Assembly (NCBI GenBank): GCA_016713005.1
Contig: JADJPY010000005.1
Span: forward strand, 1 to 64,000
Origin: Ramlibacter sp.
Lineage (GTDB): Bacteria; Pseudomonadota; Gammaproteobacteria; Burkholderiales; Burkholderiaceae_C
DNA length: 64,000 nt
Direction: 5' to 3'
Below are positions 29,318 to 37,383 of the stretch, piece after piece; position 1 is the first letter of the stretch; every line of letters begins with the position of its first letter. Both the position numbers and the translations under genes were made by a program. Under the pieces are notes generated by a model. The model did not search any database. It saw nothing but the letters and a program-made list of their open reading frames with translations, and was not told the origin of the DNA.

Positions 29318-31272
29318 TCATGACAGCCATCGGCTGCGCACCACACGCCTCGCAACCCGGCGGCCATCAGAAACAACAAGGCCACCGCTAGGGGTGGCCA
29401 GGATCTCAGTAGGCGTTGCAATGGGTTCGGGCGGTGGAGCCAGACCAAGTTGCTTTTCCAGCTCGCGCCAATGGCGCTCCTCGAACCGGTCCAGGCCTGC
29501 CGCACTGGCACTGGCCCGGGCATAGACATAGCAGTCCAACGCCTCGTTGCGCTCGCGCATCTTTGCCACTCACGGATGGCGAAACCATTGCGGTCGCGCC
29601 GGGTGACCAACTGCTCAGCACAAAGCTGCTGTACAAATTCAGCGTCGACCTTGGGCAGATGCACAAAGCCTGCGGGGTACTTGACGGTGACTCCGTCCTC
29701 CTGGACGTCTGCGGCCTTGCGCAGGTTGTTGTAAAGCTCCAGCTTTGCCATGCCCACCGTGACGGAGAACACTTTGATACCCCGGCGCAGCTTCTTGCCG
29801 CCCTGCGTGATGTCGACAGCCGTCGGCGTGCCGATCAAGGCTGCGCCGCGCGCTACGCCTTTGACCGCCATCACGCGGGGGTCACGGCAGGCACGCACAA
29901 ATGCATACGCTTCCTGCGTGGCAAAGCCGGTATCCAGTGCAAACCGCACCAGGGGCAGCGACGCACCCGACTCGTGTGTCCAGGTCTCTGCGAGCATTGC
30001 CTGGAGTTGCTTCCAAACTGCGTCTCGCGCGGTGTCACCCATGAGAACCCGGTGTTCGACCAACCAGCATTCCTTGCCTCTACCGAAGGCCCAGACCGAG
30101 GCTTCGATCCGGTCCTTCTGCACGTCCGCACCGCCCACTAGCAGCAGGCCGCCAAGGGGCACAGTGCCTATCGAATAGTCTTCCCGGCGCTCAATGAGGC
30201 GCTGCCAGTCTGGCGCTTCGCCTTCCTCGACCCAGGTCTCACCGAGTTCGGTGTTCTTGAAGGTCTTGATGGCCGCTGCTGAGCCAGATACCTTACTCAC
30301 AGCGCCTTCCCAGGCCACAGCAATGTCCTTCCAACTGCGCCAGCCCACTGGGCTGTACAGGCTGGAGAGGTGAAAGCCTGCAGTCTTGGTGCCGTGCTCC
30401 GGGACCATGGCCCGCCACTCACCGTGCTCGAGCATCCAGGTCTTGTGGTGCTCAAGGATGGCGGTGTCACAGGACTCGCAGATATAGGCTGCGGTCTCTG
30501 CATGCCCCTTGTCCCAGCGCAATTGCTCGAATCGCAGCCATTGGCGGTGTGCGCAGTGCGGACACGGCACGAAATAGCGCTGCTGGTCAGAGGCTTCGTA
30601 CTCCCGCTCAATGGCACTCACGCCAGAGATCGTCGGCGTCGAGACGATGAAAATCTTGCGCCGCGCGAAGGTCCGGGTGCGGGCCTCGGCCAGCGAAATC
30701 GCGTCGCCTTCGCCTTCCACGTCCAGCGGATAACCATCCACCTCGTCCAGGAACAGGTACCGCACCGGCATCGAACGCAGGCCCACCGCGCTGTTGGCAC
30801 CGGTCATCACCAGCACGCCACCCCGAAACTCTTTGGCCAGGATGGTGTTGCCCGAGTCACGCGAGCGGGCTGGAGAAATCAGAGCCGACAAGGCTGCGGA
30901 CTCCTCAATCAACGGATCGATCCGTTGCTTGGAATTGCGCTTGGCCATGTCCACCGTCGGCCAGACCGCCATCATGGGCCCTGGCGCATGGTGGATCACA
31001 TAGCCAATCCAGTTCGACCCCATCTCAGTCGCACCCAGTTGCGCCGCCTTCATGAACACCACCCGTTCCACCGCCGAGGTGGGCGACAGGCAATCCATGA
31101 TGGCCCTCAGATATGGCGTGCGGCTGGTGCGCCAGCGTCCCGGCTCAGCGGATGCTTTGCTGGAGAGCATGCGGTGCCGATCAGACCATTCAGAGACCGA
31201 GAGCAGCGGATCCGGTGTCAGCCCCTCGCGCCATGCCCGCTCAATTTCTTGGGCACCTTCGTAATCTTCCAT
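29318..31272 (-). CDS. Terminase large subunit, GpA family, frameshift near the C-terminus
   Basis: This DNA-packaging ATPase and nuclease starts MEDYEGAQEIERAWREGL at 31272. The ATPase shows the adenine/Walker A-like KAAQLGATEM (about residue 80) and Walker B YLFLDEVDGYP (about 175); ARRKIFIVSTPTISG is the coupling motif. A zinc-finger-like CPHC-x-n-CESC pair follows. The nuclease domain has GGADVQKDRIEASVWAFG and FALDTGFATQEAY. At about 29570 an A is missing in GGCAAAGATG, so the native end (KMRERNEALDCYVYARA to RVVRSRWLS at 29318) is in the next frame. Length about 650 residues. Confidence 0.9.
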
Positions 31273-31300
31273 ATACCGTGCCCCAACTTATTGCTCGGAT

Positions 31301-31837
31301 TCAATCTACCCGGGGACGCAAGTCACCCAGTTCCTGCAGGTGTTCGCGCAGTGCGGCTTCTAGTGCCACGTGCATGGCGTGCGCATCCACGCCCAATTTG
31401 GCTGCCATCTGGGCTGAGACCCGTGCGGGCCAGTTCAGCCAGGCATCGCGCTCCGAGCGCGCCAGCTTGAAAACATGCGCGATGGCCTGCGGCCGATCCA
31501 CCAGTTCACCCTTGAGCCTGGCCAGTCGGACCTTGTTCGTTTGCGCCTTGACCACTTCGTTGACGGTGCGCGCCTGAAGCAGCGAAGTTCCGCCAGTGCT
31601 TTGGGAGGCTGGTAACCCTGCGGACGATTCGCCGTTGGCCTCCCGGACCACCACGCTCTCAGCACGCCCCTTGTTCCCTTTGGGCGCATCGGTATTGCGT
31701 GCCCAGTCGGCATCGGCCCGGTCCGCATCAATGGTTCCATCAGCTTCTGGCGTGACGCGGCCAGTGCGAATGGCCTTGTGCACAGCGGTGTCGGTGACCC
31801 CCCTGTGGCGGGCATAGGCACGAATCGAGATTCCCAT
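31301..31837 (-). CDS. Terminase small subunit, Nu1-like
   Basis: This DNA-recognition subunit has an N-terminal helix-turn-helix (MGISIRAYARHRGVTDTAV, HKAIRTGRV), a charged linker and a C-terminal helical domain (VKAQTNKVRLARLKGELVDR, AWLNWPARVSAQMAAKLG) that would bind the large subunit. The ATG at 31837 was chosen; an upstream TTG in the same frame is possible. It lies 28 bases upstream of terL. The adjacent intergenic DNA on its other side carries the first copy of the shared leader. Confidence 0.75.
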   Translation of the reverse strand: MGISIRAYARHRGVTDTAVHKAIRTGRVTPEADGTIDADRADADWARNTDAPKGNKGRAESVVVREANGESSAGLPASQSTGGTSLLQARTVNEVVKAQTNKVRLARLKGELVDRPQAIAHVFKLARSERDAWLNWPARVSAQMAAKLGVDAHAMHVALEAALREHLQELGDLRPRVD

Positions 31838-31877
31838 TGGATATTTCAAACATTTGTTTGTCTTTTTGCAGATTTAG

Positions 31878-31908
31878 CTTGGCTTCCATCTGGAACAGCG
31901 CGTTCATA
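31878..31908 (+). promoter_or_regulatory. Shared leader element, copy 1
   Basis: This is a 31-bp element of the form CTTGGCTT-N10-CAGCGCG-TTCATA. TTGGCT and TTCATA are 18 bases apart, which could be -35 and -10 hexamers. The start of the 79-residue gene lies 32 bases downstream. Identical spacing is seen in copies 2, 3 and 4. Confidence 0.6.
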
Positions 31909-31939
31909 GAGGCGTCGCAACCAACAAGGAAACAAGCAA

Positions 31940-32179
31940 ATGAAAACGATCAACGCACAAGTCACCGACACCAACCACCGCGCACGCGGCGTGATGAGCA
32001 TCCAGGTCGACTTTGATAAGACTGGCCCCAGCCTGGTCGAGCACGACGGCCAGACCTACTGCTACACGCACAAGGCGGGCACCAACCGCAAGACCGGATT
32101 GGAAGTACGCGAGATGGCCACCTTCGACGACGCACGCCTTTGGATCACCCTGGACGGCACACAGGTCTGGGAAGACTGA
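31940..32179 (+). CDS. Small hypothetical protein, plus-strand cargo gene 1
   Basis: This 79-residue acidic protein starts MKTINAQVTDTNHRARGVMS and ends ITLDGTQVWED. AAGGA precedes the ATG by about ten bases. It has no membrane segment and no cysteine cluster beyond a single YCYTHK. It opens a run of four plus-strand genes placed between the terminase and methyltransferase genes of the minus-strand prophage. The shared leader upstream links it to genes 3 and 4 of this set and to the recombinase operon. I do not recognise the family. Confidence 0.55.
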   Translation: MKTINAQVTDTNHRARGVMSIQVDFDKTGPSLVEHDGQTYCYTHKAGTNRKTGLEVREMATFDDARLWITLDGTQVWED

Positions 32180-32252
32180 AAGCCACCCCGCTGAAAACCA
32201 CTACCAAGCAGCAAATCTTCAACCCAATCACCAACCGACCTAAGGATCTCAA

Positions 32253-32831
32253 ATGACCACGATTCAACTCACCCACACCCAAACCCAAGTCCTGCAATAC
32301 GCACTGGATCACAACGACGGCCAGGTCGTCTGGTTTCCTGAAAGCGTCAAGGGCGGAGCCCGCAAGAAGGTGCTCGACGGACTTTTCAACCGCGCATTGG
32401 TCACCACCGATGGTGGCACCCACTGGTATGTCGCGGCCGAAGGCTACGACGCTCTGGGTCGTCCACGCCCCACAGTCGCATCGATCGCACCTTTGGCACC
32501 CTTGGTCGCAGACCCGGAAATGGAGGCCACTGTGGCGCAACACGAGGCTCAGTGGGCCAACGAGGCACAAGCCTCAGCGCCAGTCGCACTGGCCACGGAT
32601 CTGTCACCAGATCCCGTCAAGGTCCGCACCCGCGAAAACAGCAAGCAAGCCACTGTGGTCCAAATGCTCAAACGTCCCGAAGGAACAACGATCGCGCAGA
32701 TCTGCGAGGCCACCGGATGGCAGGCCCACACGGTGCGCGGCACCTTTGCCGGAGCCTTCAAAAAGAAGCTAGGCCTCACCATCGAGTCCGACAAGGTCCA
32801 GGGTGGCGAGCGCGTTTACCGTATCGCCTAA
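32253..32831 (+). CDS. DUF3489 domain protein
   Basis: This 192-residue protein starts MTTIQLTHTQTQVLQYALDH; AAGGA precedes the ATG. The N-terminal domain (GGARKKVLDGLFNRALV, HWYVAAEGYDALGRP) is a small winged-helix-like unit; a proline/alanine-rich linker follows; the C-terminal DUF3489 segment (KQATVVQMLKRPEGTTIAQI, then CEATGWQAHTVRGTFAGAF) is an HTH-like domain. Function of the family is unknown, probably DNA binding. From memory, DUF3489 genes are often neighbours of DUF2924 and serine recombinase genes, which here lie 18 kb away. It follows gene 1 by 73 bases. Confidence 0.8.
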   Translation: MTTIQLTHTQTQVLQYALDHNDGQVVWFPESVKGGARKKVLDGLFNRALVTTDGGTHWYVAAEGYDALGRPRPTVASIAPLAPLVADPEMEATVAQHEAQWANEAQASAPVALATDLSPDPVKVRTRENSKQATVVQMLKRPEGTTIAQICEATGWQAHTVRGTFAGAFKKKLGLTIESDKVQGGERVYRIA

Positions 32832-32865
32832 ATCAAAGTATTGATCGAAAAGATGCTGCAAATAG

Positions 32866-32896
32866 CTTGGCTTTTGATCGGAACAGCGCGTTCATG
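32866..32896 (+). promoter_or_regulatory. Shared leader element, copy 2
   Basis: CTTGGCTT at 32866 and GGAACAGCGCGTTCAT ending at 32895 match copy 1 without gaps. A GAAAAGATGC stretch just upstream is also shared with copy 3. The next gene starts 41 bases downstream at 32937. Confidence 0.6.
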
Positions 32897-32936
32897 CAGT
32901 TGTCGTGATTGACGACGAATAAACGGGATATCCACC

Positions 32937-33318
32937 ATGAACGCACCCACCACCATGACATCAACCATGACCATCACCATCGAGCGCACGCCACTCACCA
33001 TCACCCGGGAGGGCCTCGCCATCCAGGTCGAGGAGTTGAGTGTGCGCCTGCCCTTTGCAAGAAAACCTGCCGACCTAAGCGAGGTGGGCGGCTTTGGCAA
33101 CACCAGAATCCTTGTCACCGAGACGCGGGAGATGACCACAAAGCGACTTCGACTCCTTTGCCAGCAACCTGATGAAGTCACGCGACTGGCTGCGCGGCAA
33201 AGGTGGCGGGACCGGCGATGGCTACTTCTGCGTGGAGGTCCACGCGCCCGGTCGCCCGTACCTGTATGTCAACCCGGAGGGCGGCGACTACGCCCGGTAT
33301 GTTGCCCGCCTCGGATGA
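32937..33318 (+). CDS. Hypothetical protein, plus-strand cargo gene 3, one frameshift
   Basis: The start MNAPTTMTSTMTITIERTPL leads into LTITREGLAIQVEELSV and GGFGNTRILVTETREMT. Near 33142 (CACAAAGCG) the frame slips; the continuation DFDSFASNLMKSRDWLRGKG, GYFCVEVHAPGRPYLYVNPE, ends YARYVARLG with TGA at 33316-33318. About 126 residues rejoined. It looks like a compact beta-rich protein; I do not recognise the family. It carries its own copy of the shared leader. Confidence 0.55.
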
Positions 33319-33350
33319 CTCAAAATAGATTGAAAAGATGCCAAGAACAA

Positions 33351-33381
33351 CTTGGCTTCTCAGTGGATCAGCGCGTTACTA
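33351..33381 (+). promoter_or_regulatory. Shared leader element, copy 3
   Basis: CTTGGCTT at 33351 and CAGCGCGTTACTA ending at 33381 keep the spacing of the other copies. The following TGTCGCAACCAACA is close to GCGTCGCAACCAACA after copy 1. The next gene starts at 33417. Confidence 0.6.
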
Positions 33382-33416
33382 CGGGTGTCGCAACCAACAC
33401 CATCAAGGAACAACCC

Positions 33417-33785
33417 ATGACCACCAACACCAGCATCCCCGCCACTCAGAATGAAGACTGGGGCTTTTGGGGCACGATGCAAGATAAAGCACCAGCAGCA
33501 TGGGCGATCGCATTGCCTGCCATTGCACAGATCACTGGCTGCGCTCCCGACGCAGTCCGCGCGTTTCTGGACAGCCGCCATGGACGCCACTTTGCGGACG
33601 AAGTGCAAAACCATCTGTATCTTGGCAAGGGCTTGGAGCAGGCGGTGCAAGCAGCCACCCAAAAGTGGATGGGCTGGAGCATCGGACGCCATACCGCCAA
33701 GGACTACGGAATCCCTCGCGGCCTGCCTTACCTCACAGGATTTGTGATTCACTGCGAAATTTCCGAAGAACTGCTCACTGACTGA
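33417..33785 (+). CDS. Hypothetical protein, plus-strand cargo gene 4
   Basis: This 122-residue protein starts MTTNTSIPATQNEDWGFWGT; AAGGA precedes the ATG. It is helical (AWAIALPAIAQITGCAPDAV, RAFLDSRHGRHFADEV) and ends FVIHCEISEELLTD. There is no known domain. Its last 37 bases overlap, on the opposite strand, the 3' end of the first methyltransferase gene, so the two are convergent. Confidence 0.6.
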   Translation: MTTNTSIPATQNEDWGFWGTMQDKAPAAWAIALPAIAQITGCAPDAVRAFLDSRHGRHFADEVQNHLYLGKGLEQAVQAATQKWMGWSIGRHTAKDYGIPRGLPYLTGFVIHCEISEELLTD

Positions 33786-35021
33786 GCATCGAACGCCACT
33801 CCATCCGACTCGCGGGTGGCTTGCTTGCCAGTCCAGTCCTGCCAGCGGCGCACGATCACATCCACGTACTTGGGATCCAACTCGATCAGCCGGCCGATCG
33901 CGCCCAGTCTTTTCTGCTGCGATCAAAGTGGTGCCGGAACCGCCAAAGGGATCCATCACCGAATTTCCTGGCCGACTGGAGTTGCGAATGGCACGCTCCA
34001 CCAGTTCGACCGGCTTCATGGTCGGATGCAAATCGTTCTTGTGGGGCTTCTTGATCTGCCACACGTCGCTCTGGTCCCTGTCGCCGCACCAGTGGTGCTT
34101 GCCACCTTCGGGCCAGCCGTAAAGAATTGGTTCGTACTGGCGCTGGTAGTCCGAGCGCCCCATGGTGAAGGTGTTCTTGGCCCAAATGACGAACGTCGAC
34201 CACTTGCCACCGGCCTCGCGAAAGGCTGACTGGAGCACGTCCAGTTCACTGGAGGACATGGCCACGTAGATGGCACCTTTGCAATTAGCGACCGTGGGCG
34301 TCAGCGCGGCCAGTAGGAAGTCATAAAACCCATCGCCCAAGTTGTCATTGAGGATGGCACGGTTTGTGCCACGCATCTTGTCTTTGGCTGTGTTGGCGTA
34401 GTTCACGTTGTAGGGTGGATCGGTGAACACCATGTCCACTTCTTCGCCTTGCAGCAACTGCGCGTAACTCTCCTCCAGTGTGGAGTCGCCACACAAAAGT
34501 CTGTGTGGACCCAGCAACCAAACGTCGCCAGTGCGAGAGATCGAGTTCTCCAGGACCTCCGGCACGGCATCGTCATCGGTGTTGCCCGAATCATCACCGC
34601 CACCGCCCGCCATCAATTCGGCCAGCGCATCGGCATCGAAGCCGGTGAGCGACATATCGAAGTCGTCGAGCTGCAAGGCCTCCATTTCCACGCGAAGCAT
34701 GGTCTCGTCCCAGCCTGCGTTCTCAGCAATCCGGTTGTCCGCAATGACCAGTGCACGGCGTTGCGTGGGGCTCAAGTGCTCCAGCACCACCACCGGGACA
34801 ATCTCCATGGCGAGCTTTTGGGCTGCGGCCAACCGGCCATGACCCGCGACGATCACACCGTCGGCACCGACCAGGATGGGGTTGGTAAATCCAAACTCTG
34901 CGATGGACGCCGCAATCTGCGCCACCTGTTCGTCAGAGTGGGTCCGGGCATTGCGGGCATAGGGAATCAGTTTGGCAACGGGCCATTGCTGGATCTTGTC
35001 TGCCAGCCAGGAAGTGGTCAT
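33749..35021 (-). CDS. ParB-like/DNA methyltransferase fusion 1, one frameshift
   Basis: The N-terminal ParB/sulfiredoxin-like domain (KLIPYARNARTHSDEQVAQI, GADGVIVAGHGRLAAAQKL) is followed by an amino-methyltransferase with motif IV DPPYNVNY and, later, DPFGGSGTT (motif I), the order of the beta class that methylates adenine N6 or cytosine N4. TRD-like sequence lies between. Near 33905 the frame slips (CGCGATCGG); the true end LDPKYVDVIVRRWQDWTGKQ runs to TGA at 33749-33751. About 424 residues. It overlaps the upstream methyltransferase stop (ATGA). Such fusions are common on phages and are thought to protect phage DNA from host restriction. Confidence 0.85.
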
Positions 35022-36424
35022 TGCACCACCTCCGCCGACTTACCGCGCTCAGCCACCACGGCATCGTAGGTCTGTCCGGTCGAGAGCAGTTTGACCGGCA
35101 CTCCCGGAAAGTTCTGTTGGAAGCGTTTGATCGCAACGTCCACGTACTCGGGCGCAATCTCAACCGAGCGACACTGGCGGCCAGAGCGCTGGGCAGCCAG
35201 CATCGTGGTGCCACTCCCACCAAAGGGCTCGTACACGATGTCCCCGGTGTTGGAATAGGCCTCCAGAATGAACTCTGGCAGCGCGACCGGGAACACTGCC
35301 GGATGGTCAATGTCCTGACCGATCTTTCCTTTGTGGCGCATCACCCTGATCACAGAGTCAGGGATCTTGCTGTCCTGCGTAGGCTGGCCCTTGTGGGCCC
35401 AGCCACCGACTTCGCCTTCTTTGCTGCGCATGGCAGTAGATGACCCGTCCGCGCGCAGGTGAGATTCCTCACCCGCATGCTTGCAGGGAACGATCTTGTT
35501 GGGTGTACGGCTTTGCCGGTTGAAGTGAAAAACGAACTCAAAACTCGGGGCCAACCGTCCTGACCAGTCACCCGGCATGCCCGGACCCTGGTCCCAGACG
35601 TACCAGGCAAAGCGCCGCCATCCTTGGGCTCGCATCCAGTCAAGCCAACCTTCCCAGTACAGAATGACTTCGTTGTCGCGGTGAATCAATCCGAGATTGA
35701 CCAGCACTTGCGCGTCATCAGTCACAGGCAGACTGGCAAACACGCCATGCATCAAACCATCCCAGTCAGTGATGCCGCCACTGGTGTAGTCCCGCTGATT
35801 GCCATAGGGTGGAGAGGTGAAGCACAGCGTGGCTTTATCGCTCTGCATCAGAGCGGCGACCACAGACTGATCGGTGGCATCGCCACAAATCAATCGATGC
35901 AGCCCCAAAGCCCAAACATCGCCGGTTCTGGAAATGGCATCTACTGGAGTTGGCGGAACATCGTCTGCTGCGTCCTCACCATCGTCAGGACCATCCCCAT
36001 CCGAATCGGTCGCGCTTGGTGCGCCAAACATCGTGTCCAGTTCGACATCGTCAAAACCTGTCAGGGCAAGGTCGAATCCTGCGTCGGTCAGCTCGGCAAG
36101 CTCAAGCCCCAGCAACTCATCATCCCAACCCGCATCGAGTGCCAGTCGGTTGTCAGAGATCACGTAGGCGCGCTTCTGGTTGGGCGACAAGTGCGCCAAT
36201 TCAATGACCGGCACCTCAATCAGACCGAGCTTGCGGGCAGCCGCCAGCCGACCATGGCCAGCAATCACGCCGTTCTCACCATCGACCAACACCGGATTGG
36301 TCCAGCCAAACTCCACGATGCTGGCTGCGATCTTGGCCACTTGTGCCACACTGTGCGTGCGCGGATTGCGGGCGTACGGCAAGAGCGTCTCGACCTTTCG
36401 GTACTCGACGTTGAGCGTTTTCAA
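35018..36424 (-). CDS. ParB-like/DNA methyltransferase fusion 2
   Basis: This intact protein of about 468 residues has an N-terminal ParB-like domain (ETLLPYARNPRTHSVAQVAK, GENGVIAGHGRLAAARKLGL), an acidic linker (SDGDGPDDGEDAADD), then a methyltransferase with SPPYGNQRDYTSGG (motif IV of the SPPY type, often cytosine-N4) and EPFGGSGTT (motif I). No ATG gives a sensible start; the TTG at 36424 has GAGG nine bases upstream and opens LKTLNVEYRKVETLLPY. The downstream methyltransferase 1 starts within its stop codon. The two differ in motif IV and so probably in target site. Confidence 0.85.
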   Translation of the reverse strand: MKTLNVEYRKVETLLPYARNPRTHSVAQVAKIAASIVEFGWTNPVLVDGENGVIAGHGRLAAARKLGLIEVPVIELAHLSPNQKRAYVISDNRLALDAGWDDELLGLELAELTDAGFDLALTGFDDVELDTMFGAPSATDSDGDGPDDGEDAADDVPPTPVDAISRTGDVWALGLHRLICGDATDQSVVAALMQSDKATLCFTSPPYGNQRDYTSGGITDWDGLMHGVFASLPVTDDAQVLVNLGLIHRDNEVILYWEGWLDWMRAQGWRRFAWYVWDQGPGMPGDWSGRLAPSFEFVFHFNRQSRTPNKIVPCKHAGEESHLRADGSSTAMRSKEGEVGGWAHKGQPTQDSKIPDSVIRVMRHKGKIGQDIDHPAVFPVALPEFILEAYSNTGDIVYEPFGGSGTTMLAAQRSGRQCRSVEIAPEYVDVAIKRFQQNFPGVPVKLLSTGQTYDAVVAERGKSAEVVQ

Positions 36425-36775
36425 ACGAGGGATCCTCAAAATGGAAAACCCGCCGACAGCATTTGCCGTGGGCGGGTCGAAGGGAAACTGGATGGGCCTG
36501 CGGGGCGGTCTGGGGTGCAACCCTGCAAACCCTGCAAACCTGGGTTTGCACTCTGTCGCTAGGGGACTCTTGCGCTCGCTCCCCCCGCATTGCATTTTGG
36601 CGAGGGAGGACCCGTCGAAATCTGACGGGCCATCTGATTTCTCAGACCTCTCGCAACCATAGCTGTAAATGTAGGGCAATGGCCTGTGAAATGCGACACC
36701 CTATTTTGAAGGCGAATCCGCATCGGCTGTCGAAGGTTGGCATCTGTTCTACCCACTTATCAATTCCCTTCAAAC
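36425..36775. other. Gene-free stretch with operator-like repeats
   Basis: I find no convincing gene in these 351 bases. They contain TGCAAACC at 36524-36531, again at 36533-36540, and its inverted copy GGTTTGCA at 36543-36550, so that TGCAAACC-TG-GGTTTGCA is a perfect palindrome. A GC-rich hairpin ACCCGCC/GGCGGGT lies near 36447-36477. This probably holds the promoter or operator for the methyltransferase pair, read on the minus strand. Confidence 0.4.
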
Positions 36776-37180
36776 TTACGCACGAACCTTCAATGCACTG
36801 TTGAGTTGCTCGGTTACGTGCTGAAGTGACTGTGCCCACCTGCGTTGTGCTGTCTTGGTGCAGCATCCAAAGCGAATGCTGATCTCGCGCCAGCCGTAGC
36901 GCTTGGCTCGCATCCAAACGAGGTGACGCTGCTCAACCTCCAGCCACTGAACCCAGTGCATGACCTCAAGCATGGCATCGACCTCACTCGGACTGGGTTG
37001 GAAGTGCAGCTTGGGTTGCTCATCTGCCGACATGCGTTCCCACTCTGAACGCACCACTGTGGGCCAGAGGGTGAAGTAGCCCTGCACACGAACGGGTGGC
37101 AAGCGACGTGCTGTGCTCGCAGCCTCCTCAAAGCGGTTGGCCACGTCATCGGCAGTCCAGTTTGTCTTGGTGTTAGCCAT
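36776..37180 (-). CDS. DUF6362 family phage protein with C-terminal HTH
   Basis: This 134-residue intact protein starts MANTKTNWTADDVANRFEEA, with ARRLPPVRVQGYFTLWPTV, MHWVQWLEVEQRHLVWMRA and a C-terminal helix-turn-helix GWREISIRFGCCTKTAQRRW. This pattern matches, from memory, the DUF6362 family of phage early genes; it looks like a DNA-binding regulator or packaging accessory. The start overlaps the stop of the 69-residue gene upstream by eight bases. Confidence 0.65.
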   Translation of the reverse strand: MANTKTNWTADDVANRFEEAASTARRLPPVRVQGYFTLWPTVVRSEWERMSADEQPKLHFQPSPSEVDAMLEVMHWVQWLEVEQRHLVWMRAKRYGWREISIRFGCCTKTAQRRWAQSLQHVTEQLNSALKVRA

Positions 37181-37382
37181 TGCGCTTGCCCCCCTGGCCA
37201 AACAGCCGCTCACCGATCCGTTTGACAAACGCCTGCTCGACGAAGTCCAGGCGCGAGTCTGTCTCGCTGACCACCAGGATGTGCTGCTCGCGCCATCCCG
37301 TGCGTTTGATCTCATCCAGGTCTGCAACCTGTGGCTGCAAGCGACCCAGCGGGCATTGGTAACGATGGGGTGTGATCTTCAT
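37173..37382 (-). CDS. Small hypothetical phage protein
   Basis: This 69-residue basic protein starts MKITPHRYQCPLGRLQPQVA and has an excellent AGGAGC six bases before the ATG at 37382. It ends KRIGERLFGQGGKRNG. There is no motif. It lies between the RuvC-like gene (one base away) and the DUF6362 gene (overlapping), so it belongs to the early operon. Confidence 0.55.
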   Translation of the reverse strand: MKITPHRYQCPLGRLQPQVADLDEIKRTGWREQHILVVSETDSRLDFVEQAFVKRIGERLFGQGGKRNG

Positions 37383-37383
37383 G

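Noticed and set aside
32180..32252. A fifth copy of the shared leader before the DUF3489 gene.
   Set aside because: Neither CTTGGCTT nor CAGCGCG is present; the gene is more likely read from copy 1.
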